This document shows positions 27,361 to 36,554 of a stretch of DNA of 64,000 nt, in pieces (position 1 is the stretch's first letter; each line of letters opens with the position of its first letter). Source of the DNA: Fibrobacter sp. (GTDB taxonomy: Bacteria; Fibrobacterota; Fibrobacteria; Fibrobacterales; Fibrobacteraceae); contig JAKSIH010000008.1 of the NCBI GenBank assembly GCA_024398935.1, positions 22,487 to 86,486 of the forward strand, written 5' to 3'. Under the pieces are notes generated by a model, which was given only the letters and a program-made list of their open reading frames with translations, made no database searches and was not told where the DNA came from. The position numbers and the translations under genes were made by a program.

Positions 27361-28821
27361 TTAGCCCATGAGTGCCTTGTGAATTTCCACAGCGGCGTCG
27401 CGACCAGTCTTCATTGCCATAACGACAGTGAGAGGACCGTGCTTGGCATCACCAGCGGTAAAGACGTTCTTGACGGTAGTCTCGAAGGAACCTTCGGCCT
27501 TTACGATGTAGGTGCCGTTCTTGTTGGTCTCCAGGCCGGCGGTGGTGTTCTTGATTTCGTCGGAGACGCGGCTGCCGATGGCGAGAACCACAGTGTCGCA
27601 GGCGATTTCTTCAGTTTCGCCTTCGATCTTTACCGGACGGGGACGGCCCTTTTCGTCGGGTTCGCCCAGCTTGAACTTGTCGAGAATGGCCTTTGCCACG
27701 CGACCGTTTTCGTCGGCGATGAATTCGGCAGGGTTACGCAGTTCCTTGATGAAAACGCCTTCGTTCAGGATTTCGCAAAGTTCAGCCTTGCAGGCGGGCA
27801 TTTCGTTGACGGTGCGACGGTAGACGCAGTGGACAGTTTCTGCGCCCAGGCGGAATGCCATGCGGCATGCGTCCATGGCCACGTTGCCGCCACCGACAAC
27901 CACCACGTTCTTGCCGGATTCGATTGCTTCGCCGCGGTTGCCCTTCTTCAGGTATTCTTCGGCGGTGTAGACGCACTTCAGGTCTTCGCCCTTGGTGCCG
28001 GTCTTCATGGCCTGGCCTGCACCGTTGCCCATAAACACGGCGTCATATCCCTGCTTGAACAGTTCTTCGATGGTTACATCCTTACCGACGGTAACGCCAG
28101 TCTTCACTTCGATGCCCATCTTGGGAAGGATACTGTATTCGTAGTCGACGATATCCTTGGGGAGACGGAACTGGGGGATGCCGTAGCGGAGTACGCCACC
28201 CAGCTGGTCGTATGCTTCGAAAATTGTAACATCGTGACCCAGGGTGCGGAGGTCTACAGCGGCTGCAAAACCGGAAGGACCGGAGCCGACCACTGCAATC
28301 TTCTTGCCGGTGGAGGCTGCGATTTCGGGAACGGGCTTGCCGCCCATGTGTTCTCGTTCGTAGTCGATGCAGAAACGTTCGGTTTCACCCATGTGGATGC
28401 CCTTGTTCATATCCTTCAGGGAACGGCCCATGGCGCAGCTGGACTGGCACTGCTTTTCGTGGGGGCAGACTCGGCTGCAGATAGCGGGCAAAAGGGATGT
28501 TCCGCGGATCATCTTCACGGCGGCTTCCACATTGCCACCGGCCAGCAGTTCCAGGTACTGGGGGATGGGCATGCCGATGGGGCAGGCTGCAGTACAGAAC
28601 GGCTTCTTGCAGTTCATGCAGCGGGAGGCTTCCAGGCGGGCCTGAGCCATGGTCAGGGTGCTGGTGCTCTCGTCCATGGTGGTGCGGTACTCCCTGTGGG
28701 GGAGGGTTGCTCCGCGCTGGGGCGGGATGCTCATCTTGTCCTTCAGACCGACGGTCGGGAGGGCTGCGATGCGTTCCAGTTCGGCCTTTGCGGCCTGATC
28801 CAATGCTTCGATATCCTGCAT
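27361..28821 (-). CDS. gltD: NADPH-dependent glutamate synthase small subunit / NfnB-like flavoprotein
   Basis: 486 residues. The N-terminal region has cysteines for two [4Fe-4S] clusters: CMNCKKPFCTAACPIGMPI and CSRVCPHEKQCQSSC. Two Rossmann folds follow, for FAD (VVGSGPSGFAAAVDL) and NADPH (VVVVGGGNVAMDACRMAF), then FTAGDAKHGPLTVVMAMKTG. In GltBD it passes electrons from NADPH to the large subunit; the same fold serves as NfnB in bifurcating transhydrogenase. Neither gltB nor nfnA is adjacent, so the exact partner is unclear. The last bases lie in a GGGCT-TT-AGCCC hairpin. Confidence 0.88.
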   Translation of the reverse strand: MQDIEALDQAAKAELERIAALPTVGLKDKMSIPPQRGATLPHREYRTTMDESTSTLTMAQARLEASRCMNCKKPFCTAACPIGMPIPQYLELLAGGNVEAAVKMIRGTSLLPAICSRVCPHEKQCQSSCAMGRSLKDMNKGIHMGETERFCIDYEREHMGGKPVPEIAASTGKKIAVVGSGPSGFAAAVDLRTLGHDVTIFEAYDQLGGVLRYGIPQFRLPKDIVDYEYSILPKMGIEVKTGVTVGKDVTIEELFKQGYDAVFMGNGAGQAMKTGTKGEDLKCVYTAEEYLKKGNRGEAIESGKNVVVVGGGNVAMDACRMAFRLGAETVHCVYRRTVNEMPACKAELCEILNEGVFIKELRNPAEFIADENGRVAKAILDKFKLGEPDEKGRPRPVKIEGETEEIACDTVVLAIGSRVSDEIKNTTAGLETNKNGTYIVKAEGSFETTVKNVFTAGDAKHGPLTVVMAMKTGRDAAVEIHKALMG

Positions 28822-28973
28822 AAGATAATACCAATTAGCTGAGAAACATTCGTTTCGGGGTTTTACATTTTACGCGGCGCAATATAGAAATTTTCAGGGT
28901 GCGTAAAAATCCGCGAATAGAATTTATGCGCATTTTGGGCGTCTTGCATGTGATCCTATGTTTTATGTCGCGG

Positions 28974-29182
28974 TTTACATATAAATTTGAATAAAAAAGA
29001 ATTTTTATAGGTAAAATTATGAATAAATTAATTGGTGGTGGGCGAAAAAGCGATGCTTTGGGATGAAAAAAGCGGAAAAACATCCGTTTTTTCCGCTTGG
29101 AATACTTGTTTTAAGTCTGAATGTTTAGAACAACATAAAATTTTACATATAATTTTGAGGAAAACGCTGGCTTTATAGGTAA
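28974..29182. repeat. Duplicated 41-nt element in the gltD-tgt gap
   Basis: The gap 28822-29206 has no supported gene. Two 41-nt copies (28974-29014 and 29142-29182) start TTTACATATAA and end TTTATAGGTAA, with the middle less conserved. Between them, at 29070-29098, is a hairpin AAGCGGAAAAA-N6-TTTTTCCGCTT. The short reading frames in the gap look non-coding. The copies lie upstream of gltD, which reads leftward, and may be paired promoter or binding sites. Confidence 0.6.
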
Positions 29183-29206
29183 TTTCGCAGGTGTCCGCTG
29201 AAATAG

Positions 29207-30466
<1,260 letters not shown>

Positions 30467-30468
30467 TT

Positions 30469-31239
30469 ATGATTAAGAATGTCGCAGTGGCGGCTGTTTG
30501 TGCTGTTTCCGCATCTTTTGCTTCTTGGGATCTTTTCCCTGTTCAGGAAGCGGGTAAGGGCGAGGCAAGAATTACTTATGTCAACACATGGCTGGATGAA
30601 GGCGGCTACGGAACCTTTTCCGTGGGGGTTCGCTATTCGGTGATAAAAAATCTGGAATTGGCATTAACCCTTCCGTATCAGCCTTACGAATTTGACGGGG
30701 ATGGTAACTTCTATAGCTTTGCTGACGGAATAGGAAACCTAACTGCCATGGCGAAATATCAGTTTCTGCCCAAATTCAGTGGTTTCCTAGATGTAGTTTT
30801 CCCTGTGGGAAATGAAACCCTTGTGGGAGATGATGAACATTTCCGTTTCCGTTTTGGAACTCAGTATTCTCAGATGTTCGGGATAGTTAATTTCGGATCT
30901 GGATTGAGCCTGGGTATCGAAACGTACGGTAATGACAAAATTACTCCTCCTTGGAGTTTAAATGCTGATGCCGAAGCAGACTTTTTGGTGGATGAAATGT
31001 TTGTGCCTCATGTAAGGGCTGTTTTTGCTATGGAATTAGGCCGGATTACATGGAGCGATGGCCGACATACGAAGCCCCATACGGGGCACTTTGCGGCTGT
31101 GGCCAATGTTGGCTCGTTCATCAATTTTACGCCTAGTTTCTCGCTGGATGTGTTTGGGGATATCCAGACCCAATGGCATGGAGACGAATTTTTTGATCCC
31201 GTCTTCATGGCGGGTGTGAAGGCTCTCTATAAATTTTAA
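30469..31239 (+). CDS. Predicted outer-membrane beta-barrel protein
   Basis: 256 residues. Signal peptide (VAVAAVCAVSASFA) is followed by alternating hydrophobic strands with aromatic girdles: TFSVGVRYSVIKNLELALTL, FSGFLDVVFPVGN, FGSGLSLGIETYG and a final VKALYKF ending in phenylalanine, the usual C-terminal signature of outer-membrane barrels. Strand count is about 12. The pattern resembles MetA-pathway/transporter-type barrels. SD GGAGG precedes the ATG by 7 bases. Ends in a terminator. Ligand unknown. Confidence 0.65.
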   Translation: MIKNVAVAAVCAVSASFASWDLFPVQEAGKGEARITYVNTWLDEGGYGTFSVGVRYSVIKNLELALTLPYQPYEFDGDGNFYSFADGIGNLTAMAKYQFLPKFSGFLDVVFPVGNETLVGDDEHFRFRFGTQYSQMFGIVNFGSGLSLGIETYGNDKITPPWSLNADAEADFLVDEMFVPHVRAVFAMELGRITWSDGRHTKPHTGHFAAVANVGSFINFTPSFSLDVFGDIQTQWHGDEFFDPVFMAGVKALYKF

Positions 31240-31285
31240 AAACTTTAAAAATTTACGTAAAATCGCAATATATTCCTTCTGAGAA

Positions 31286-31320
31286 AAGAAGATTCCGTAT
31301 TTGGGATCTTCTTCTTTTTT
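31286..31320 (+). terminator. Terminator after the outer-membrane barrel gene
   Basis: Stem AAGAAGATTCC (31286-31296) with GGGATCTTCTT (31303-31313) and a T-rich tail. Confidence 0.8.
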
Positions 31321-31383
31321 ATGTGTTTTGGGCCCGCTTCATTGTCAATTTGTCCATAGCATGTCTATTCGGGGTATGTCGTT

Positions 31384-31413
31384 TACCCTCATAAGAGGGT
31401 AGTTTATGAGGGT
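31384..31413 (+). promoter_or_regulatory. Alternative hairpins in the leader of the GH43 gene
   Basis: TACCCTC-ATAA-GAGGGTA (31384-31401) is a perfect hairpin. The same left half ACCCTCATAA (31385-31394) also pairs perfectly with TTATGAGGGT (31404-31413), so the two folds exclude each other. The SD AAGGAG at 31436-31441 lies just downstream. Confidence 0.5.
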
Positions 31414-31446
31414 TAAATTATGCCTTTTGGGCGAAAAGGAGATTAT

Positions 31447-33723
31447 ATGAATTTTACAAAGGCAAAAAAAATGGCGCTGAAAGCCCTGTGTGGCTTTGGC
31501 GTTCTGGCTTTACCCGCTTTTGCTTATAACCCTATTTCCACATATCATTATCTGGCTGACCCGGGTGCCGCCGCCGATGATGAATACTTCTATATCATCA
31601 CCGACTCCGACGATCCGGCTGTCTATAACGCCAATGGTTACGACATCAAGGCACTCTACGGTTTCCGTTCCAGGGATATGCAGAACTGGACCGACTTCGG
31701 TATCATTTACGATGCCCGCAAGGTAAACGGCATTGGCGATATCTGGGCTTCTGGCATTGCCAAGAATCCCAACGACGGTAGGCTTTACATTGTGTTCCCC
31801 GATGGCGGTGGCGGCGGTATCGGCCTTATCGGTGCCGACAGCATTGCCGGCCCCTGGACTAACCCGGTTACTGGTAACAAGAAATTGATCAACAACTGGG
31901 GCGGCGGTATCGACAACTGCGATAACATCGGCTGGTGTTTCGATCCGGCAATCTTCTTCGATACCGATGGTCAGGGCTACTTCACGTTCGGTGGCGGTAG
32001 CAGCGATCAGCGTCCTGCAGCCAACGACAATAATGATATTTTCAATATCTACAAGCTGAACAAGGATATGAAGGGCTTCGATACGGGCTCCAAGACTCAC
32101 CTGAAAATTGGTGGTCCCAAGGCCATGGAAGCTTCCTACATCCATAAGTACAAGGACAACTACTACCTGTCTTACAGTACCGCAGACTTGCGCATCGCAT
32201 ACGGTATGTCCAAGAGCCCCATGGGTCCCTATACCTACAAGGGAATCTTCATGGGCAACCCAAATATCGGTGGCAAGAACATCAATGCCAACAACAATAA
32301 CCACCACGGTATTGCTGAATTCAAGGGCCATTGGTATGTGGTCTATCATGATCGCCGTATTTCTACGGGTTATGACGGTCTAGAAAAAATCCCTGCAGAT
32401 GATGGCAAGCCAAATCCGGAACCGGCGTTCCATCGTAGCGTCAGCGTGGATGAATTTACCTACGCCGCCGATGGCTCCATGAACAGCCTGACCTTTACTG
32501 TTGAAGGTCCTAAGCAGATTGAAAACTTCGATCCCTACGATTGGTATCCGGCTCTTACCAGCTCCAAGCAGAAGGGCATCCGCAGCCGCTCCGACTGGGC
32601 TCCGGGCAAGGTGTCTGAGTCTTACCTGCTTCCGCTTTCCACCAGGGAATCCTGGATTCGGGTCTCCGGCGTAGATTTTGGTACTGCAGCGACAGGCTTC
32701 GTTGTAGAGGCTGCAAGTGCCGCCGCAGGCAATAAGATCGAAATCCATACCGGTTCTGCAACGGGAACGCTGGCTGGAACCTGCGAACTCAAGAATACCG
32801 GTTCCAAGAATACCTTTGCGGAAAACAAGTGCGATGTGACGGGCCTTAAGGGCATTGTGGAGCAGCTGTTCCTGGTGTTCAAGGGTTCTCAGGATTCTAC
32901 CATGGCCATCAAGGCCTGGGGCTTCGAAGGTAGCGGTACTACGCCTCCCACCCCGCAGGCTCCCTTCGGTGGCAAGGCCTGGGCAATTCCTGGCACAATC
33001 CAGATGGAAAACTTCGACATTCCGGGCACTGGCCGCGGTAGCGACATCGAGTCCTTTAGCGATAACGACGCCGAAAACCACGGTGACAGCGACTACCGTA
33101 AGGAAGACGCTCCCGCAGTGGATCTTTACAAGAAGTCCAACAACCGCGTGGTTGTAGGCTACATCCAGAAGGGCGAATGGCTGGAATACACCGTGAACGT
33201 TGCTGAAACCGGCACTTACACTATGTTTGCCGCAGTGGCATCCGACGGTGGCTCCAGCTTCAAGCTTTCCATGGACGGTAAGGACATTACCGAGGATATC
33301 GCTGTTCCTCCTGCCAAGAAGGAAGAAGGTGCCGAGCAGAACTTTGATGACTACAACAAGGTTTCCGCTGCCGTGAACCTGACCAAGGGCGAACACATCC
33401 TTCGCTTTACCGCCACCGCCGACTGGTTTGACATCGACTACATCAACTTCGTGGCTGGTGAAAACGCCAAGGACGATGCTCCGCTGCCTGGTGAAGAAGT
33501 CGGTTCTGGCGATAAGGATGCCATCGGCTCTAGCCTGAATCTGCAGGTTTCCGGCAAGAACGTGTTCAGAGTCTTTGACCTTCAGGGACACCAGCTGGGC
33601 TATGTGGATGTCTTCGGCAAGAAGACCGTCCGCGCCTTGAACGAAGCCGGCTTCAGCAAGGGTGTCTACATGCTCAAGCAGGTAGGCGGCTCCCAGAAGA
33701 TGATGGTGAACACCGCCCGCTAG
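31447..33723 (+). CDS. Secreted GH43 glycoside hydrolase with CBM6-type domains
   Basis: 758 residues from the ATG at 31447, which follows SD AAGGAG; an upstream ATG at 31420 lacks one. Signal peptide 1-26. The GH43 five-bladed propeller spans about 27-320 with the three catalytic acids visible: D38 (YHYLADPG), D166 (GWCFDPAIF) and E228 (AMEASYIHKY). A CBM6-like module covers about 350-490, a clearer CBM6 about 510-665 (QMENFDIPGTG, GEWLEYTVNV, DWFDIDYINF), and a C-terminal sorting-like domain about 695-758 ends YMLKQVGGSQKMMVNTAR. It should remove arabinose or xylose from hemicellulose outside the cell. Confidence 0.92.
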   Translation: MNFTKAKKMALKALCGFGVLALPAFAYNPISTYHYLADPGAAADDEYFYIITDSDDPAVYNANGYDIKALYGFRSRDMQNWTDFGIIYDARKVNGIGDIWASGIAKNPNDGRLYIVFPDGGGGGIGLIGADSIAGPWTNPVTGNKKLINNWGGGIDNCDNIGWCFDPAIFFDTDGQGYFTFGGGSSDQRPAANDNNDIFNIYKLNKDMKGFDTGSKTHLKIGGPKAMEASYIHKYKDNYYLSYSTADLRIAYGMSKSPMGPYTYKGIFMGNPNIGGKNINANNNNHHGIAEFKGHWYVVYHDRRISTGYDGLEKIPADDGKPNPEPAFHRSVSVDEFTYAADGSMNSLTFTVEGPKQIENFDPYDWYPALTSSKQKGIRSRSDWAPGKVSESYLLPLSTRESWIRVSGVDFGTAATGFVVEAASAAAGNKIEIHTGSATGTLAGTCELKNTGSKNTFAENKCDVTGLKGIVEQLFLVFKGSQDSTMAIKAWGFEGSGTTPPTPQAPFGGKAWAIPGTIQMENFDIPGTGRGSDIESFSDNDAENHGDSDYRKEDAPAVDLYKKSNNRVVVGYIQKGEWLEYTVNVAETGTYTMFAAVASDGGSSFKLSMDGKDITEDIAVPPAKKEEGAEQNFDDYNKVSAAVNLTKGEHILRFTATADWFDIDYINFVAGENAKDDAPLPGEEVGSGDKDAIGSSLNLQVSGKNVFRVFDLQGHQLGYVDVFGKKTVRALNEAGFSKGVYMLKQVGGSQKMMVNTAR

Positions 33724-33790
33724 TTCTTGCGTGAATTTGCTGGCGTAAACCTGCGAAAGTTTGGGGCGCTTGCCCCGAGATAACATGAAG

Positions 33791-33820
33791 TCTCCCGATG
33801 GAAACGTCGGGAGATTTTTT
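33791..33820 (+). terminator. Terminator after GH43 gene
   Basis: Stem TCTCCCGATG-GAAA-CGTCGGGAGA (33791-33814, one G-U pair) and six T residues. Confidence 0.93.
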
Positions 33821-33910
33821 CAAAGAGTGTTTTTAGATTTTATTTTGTTTGAGGTTATTCTAGTTGAATCACAGCCGGAGTCGCCGGTGGATGGACCCAT
33901 AGAAACAAAG

Positions 33911-33942
33911 AGAAAAGGCTCAGTTTTCACTGAGCCTTTTCT
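33911..33942. terminator. Perfect 13-bp hairpin ending tRNA-Leu transcription
   Basis: AGAAAAGGCTCAG (33911-33923) pairs with CTGAGCCTTTTCT (33930-33942). On the minus strand it lies 2 bases after the tRNA 3-prime end; the A/T-rich base of the stem gives a short U run on both strands. Confidence 0.85.
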
Positions 33943-33944
33943 AC

Positions 33945-34028
33945 TGCGGTCGGACAGACTTGAACTGTCATGGGATCGCTCCCACTAGCACCTCAAGCTA
34001 GCGTGTCTACCAATTCCACCACGACCGC
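33945..34028 (-). tRNA. tRNA-Leu (anticodon GAG)
   Basis: 84 nt read on the minus strand. Acceptor GCGGTCG pairs with CGACCGC. Anticodon stem CTAGC/GCTAG encloses the loop TTGAGGT with anticodon GAG. A long variable arm GGGAGCGATCCC-like and GTTCAAGTC T-loop identify a class II tRNA of leucine type. CCA is not encoded. Confidence 0.97.
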
Positions 34029-34052
34029 TTGGTCCTTATCGGAACGGGCTCA

Positions 34053-34081
34053 AAGATAGATTAATCATTTAATCTTGTAAA
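34053..34081 (-). promoter_or_regulatory. Promoter of tRNA-Leu
   Basis: On the minus strand TTTACA (34076-34081), a 17-base spacer and TATCTT (34053-34058), 25 bases ahead of the tRNA. The same -10 hexamer recurs in the two upstream small RNA candidates. Confidence 0.6.
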
Positions 34082-34130
34082 GGGTGCAGGTCAAAAAAAA
34101 TGAAAAAAGTTCAAAAAATCTTTTTCAGGT

Positions 34131-34195
34131 AAAAAAATAATGACGCTCCCCCCAAGGGCGCGTCATTATTTGGTGTATGGGATGTTTGGTTTTGT
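34131..34195 (-). ncRNA. Candidate small RNA, copy A
   Basis: Minus-strand promoter TTCCCA (34225-34230), 17-base spacer, TATCTT (34202-34207). The predicted transcript of about 65 nt has a 5-prime part almost free of G (ACAAAACCAAACATCCCATA, then CACCAA), then stem AATAATGACG/CGTCATTATT (34136-34145, 34161-34170) and a run of seven U. That is a complete terminator. No reading frame. Promoter and end are predictions. Confidence 0.6.
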
Positions 34196-34300
34196 GACTA
34201 TAAGATAGATTCAAATACTCCAGTTGGGAATAGTCCAAAGAAACATTGCGTTGTAGGGTTTTACAACGCCCTCGAAATTGCGCTTTGTAGCCTGTTCCTC

Positions 34301-34365
34301 AAAAAAATAATGACGCTCCCCCCAAGGGAACGTCATTATTTGGTGTATGGGATGTTTGGTTTTGT
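34301..34365 (-). ncRNA. Candidate small RNA, copy B
   Basis: Same layout as copy A, exactly 170 bp away: TTCCCA (34395-34400), TATCTT (34372-34377), G-poor 5-prime region and terminator stem (34306-34315, 34331-34340) with a T7 tail. Differences between copies include two bases in the terminator loop and a few around the -35 and upstream region; the G-poor segment is unchanged. Confidence 0.6.
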
Positions 34366-34490
34366 GACTATAAGATAGATTCAAATACTCCCATTGGGAA
34401 TAGTCCAGAGTAACATTGCGTTGTAGGGCTTTACAACACCTGACCTGCTTCCGGGGGATGCTAAGAAATATTGTTATTTTTAGACCGATT

Positions 34491-35252
34491 ATGGAACTAA
34501 AACAATTTTCTACCTGGCTAAACGACCTGCTGACTCCGCAGGCATTTCATGACTATTGCACCGACGGTCTTTGCGTCGAGGCAAGCGACAAGGTGACGAA
34601 AGTCTTAACGGGGGTCTCTTTCCGGGACCGCCTGATTGACTCCGCTATCGAGGAAAAGGCGGACTGCATTATTGTCCACCATCCCAACGGTTTCTGGAAG
34701 GGGGAAGACCGTGTCCTTGTGGGAAAGTTCGGCGAACGGATGCGTCGCCTGATGCAGCACGGCATTTCCCTTTATGGTTTTCACCTGCCGCTGGATGGTC
34801 ATCCTGAAATTGGCAATAACGCACTAATTGCCAAAGCTATGAATCTTTCGAACCTCCAGGGATTTTTACCCGAAGGGGAAAAGTTTGTAGGCTGGATTGG
34901 GGAGTTCTCTCTGCCTAAATCTCGGGAAGAGTTTCTGGCCCAGGCTGAAATAGCATTTCCTCACGGGATTCAAAACCGTCTGATGTACGGTTCCGAGACC
35001 ATCAGGAAGGTGGCCATTTGTAGCGGTTCTGGTGCCAGCGGTATCGAGGAGGCCATCGCCCTTGGGGCGGACGCCTTTATTACCGGCGAAATCAAGGAGG
35101 CCGTTCCCATCACCTGCGAGGAACTGGGCTTTAACCTGATAAATTGCGGCCATCACCGCACGGAAGTTTTTGGCGTGCGAGCCCTGGCGGAAAAGATCCG
35201 GGAAGAGCTGAAAATCCCTGCGAAGTTTTTGGATATCGACAACCCGGTATAG
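34491..35252 (+). CDS. Nif3/YbgI-family dinuclear metal-binding protein
   Basis: 253 residues from the ATG at 34491 (MELKQFSTWLNDLL). Metal ligands of the NIF3 family: HHP in CIIVHHPNGFWKG, H in YGFHLPLDGHPEIGNN, and C-terminal GHHRTEVFGVRAL. Family members have been called GTP cyclohydrolase 1 type 2 homologues, but the reaction is not settled. The protein is shorter than forms with the inserted PII-like domain. It is read away from the small RNA candidates. A strong terminator follows. Confidence 0.92.
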   Translation: MELKQFSTWLNDLLTPQAFHDYCTDGLCVEASDKVTKVLTGVSFRDRLIDSAIEEKADCIIVHHPNGFWKGEDRVLVGKFGERMRRLMQHGISLYGFHLPLDGHPEIGNNALIAKAMNLSNLQGFLPEGEKFVGWIGEFSLPKSREEFLAQAEIAFPHGIQNRLMYGSETIRKVAICSGSGASGIEEAIALGADAFITGEIKEAVPITCEELGFNLINCGHHRTEVFGVRALAEKIREELKIPAKFLDIDNPV

Positions 35253-35311
35253 ATCGCCGCTTTTTGTGGGTCATGACCCTATCTCAATGACAGATAACCT
35301 GTTGCTGACTG

Positions 35312-35348
35312 CGATTTTTGGGAAAAATCTCCCAAAAATCGTTTTTTT
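35312..35348 (+). terminator. Terminator after the Nif3-family gene
   Basis: Perfect 12-bp stem CGATTTTTGGGA / TCCCAAAAATCG (35312-35323, 35330-35341) then seven T residues. Confidence 0.93.
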
Positions 35349-35550
35349 ATAAAATTTTTTGAAAAAATCTTAAAATTTTACATTTCTTCCGCCGCTCTCG
35401 TAACTTGTTGATTGACAATGAGTTATGACTTTGCACCTGTTCGCTTTTCTGCGTTTTTGCCCTGCACCCCTTATTTTAGCCCCTTTTTTCTCTTTGCCAA
35501 AATGTTACGTTTTTTTTATTTTGCCCCCCGTGAATTTTGTCAAGACCACA

Positions 35551-36450
35551 ATGCATTTCCAGAATTCGTCCAAGTCGGTGACGCTGCACTTGCCTGCGTT
35601 CCTGTTTTCCGCTTGGCCGGTCCTGCGACTCGTCATTGCTGTCGGCGTTCTTCTTTTCGTTGTCCAGATGGCTTTCACTACGGTCTATGACGGTATCCTG
35701 GGCCTGCAGCTAAAGGAACGTCAGAAGCTGGAAAAGGAAGTGGCTAGCGTTCAGAATACCCTGGAGTATCTGAATGGCGTGACAACTGATTTCTTTAAGG
35801 CCGAGAATATGCTTTATGCCCGTTTTGGCCTGCCTGCACAGGAGGAAACCTCCCGTGAAATGGGTACGGGTGGCGAAATCTCTCCGGAAGATCTCCTGCA
35901 GCGTAAGATTTCCCCGGTTTTTGAAAAGGTCGCTGGCCTAAAGGACGCGTCCCTGCGCATTCAGGGCAAGCTTTCCAATAGCGACGCCTCCTTCCGCAAT
36001 CTGAACAACTACATGGAGCAGAAACTCGCCCAGTGGCGTTACCTGCCTTCTATTGCACCCACTACGGGGCGTTACGCATCTCCCTTTGGTCCCCGCGTCC
36101 ATCCGGTGACTGGCGAAGTGGGCAAGATGCACCAGGGCATGGATATCGCCAACGATCGCTGGACCCCGATTTTTGCCCCTGCCGACGGTGTTACCGAAAT
36201 GTCCCAGTTTAGCAGTTCGTTCGGTAACTATGTGGTTCTGGATCATGGTAACGGTATCAAGACCCGCTATGGACATATGATGATGTCTGTGCTTCATACG
36301 GGTGAGTTTGTGAAGCGTTACCAGCTTATTGGTTATATGGGAAACACCGGACGTTCCACCGGACCTCACCTCCATTACGAGGTTTGGGTGAACAATTCCC
36401 CTGTGAACCCGCTTGCCTATATTTTGCCCAACGACCACTCGGTGGACTAG
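35551..36450 (+). CDS. Membrane-anchored M23 peptidoglycan endopeptidase
   Basis: 299 residues from ATG 35551 (MHFQNSSKSVTLHL); an in-frame GTG at 35530 and longer frames are possible because no good SD is seen. One membrane segment (LRLVIAVGVLLFVVQMAF), a coiled coil (about 60-90), and a C-terminal M23 domain with HQGMDIAND (HxxxD), YGHM and HLHYEVW (HxH). It should cut or help cut peptidoglycan cross-links in the periplasm. The domain order resembles MepM/NlpD-type regulators of cell separation. Confidence 0.9.
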   Translation: MHFQNSSKSVTLHLPAFLFSAWPVLRLVIAVGVLLFVVQMAFTTVYDGILGLQLKERQKLEKEVASVQNTLEYLNGVTTDFFKAENMLYARFGLPAQEETSREMGTGGEISPEDLLQRKISPVFEKVAGLKDASLRIQGKLSNSDASFRNLNNYMEQKLAQWRYLPSIAPTTGRYASPFGPRVHPVTGEVGKMHQGMDIANDRWTPIFAPADGVTEMSQFSSSFGNYVVLDHGNGIKTRYGHMMMSVLHTGEFVKRYQLIGYMGNTGRSTGPHLHYEVWVNNSPVNPLAYILPNDHSVD

Positions 36451-36535
36451 CCTTTGCGCTGGTGGCCTGAGTGCCTTGTCCGTTGAGCGCCCGTCCGAGA
36501 AAATGGCGCCGGCAGGTTCCGGCTAAGGACGGATA

Positions 36536-36551
36536 ACACCCTCGAGGGTGT
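36536..36551. promoter_or_regulatory. 16-bp perfect palindrome before the 36555 gene
   Basis: ACACCCTCGAGGGTGT is fully symmetric. Its right half (GAGGG) also serves as the only SD-like sequence for the downstream TTG start, so protein binding or folding here could affect expression. Confidence 0.5.
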
Positions 36552-36554
36552 GAA

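Larger units (their letters stand above)
34131..34438. repeat. Two 138-bp direct repeats in the tRNA-Leu to Nif3 gap
   Basis: 34131-34268 and 34301-34438 align without gaps and differ at about nine positions. Each also holds a hairpin GCGTTGTA/TACAACGC-like (34249-34267 in A) upstream of the minus-strand promoter. The rest of 34029-34490 holds the tRNA promoter and the spacer between copies. Confidence 0.92.

Noticed and set aside
27325..28842. 505-codon plus-strand frame opposite gltD
   Set aside because: Shadow of gltD; the minus frame has clear Fe-S and nucleotide-binding motifs.
28835..29083. 82-codon frame upstream of gltD
   Set aside because: AT-rich, no SD or homology, and overlaps the duplicated noncoding element.
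32380..33786. 468-codon minus-strand frame opposite the GH43 gene
   Set aside because: No recognisable domain; the plus strand has catalytic residues and CBM domains.
34433..34460. SRP RNA-like CCGGAAGCAGGTCAGG on the minus strand
   Set aside because: The order of the conserved blocks is wrong and no long hairpin surrounds it.
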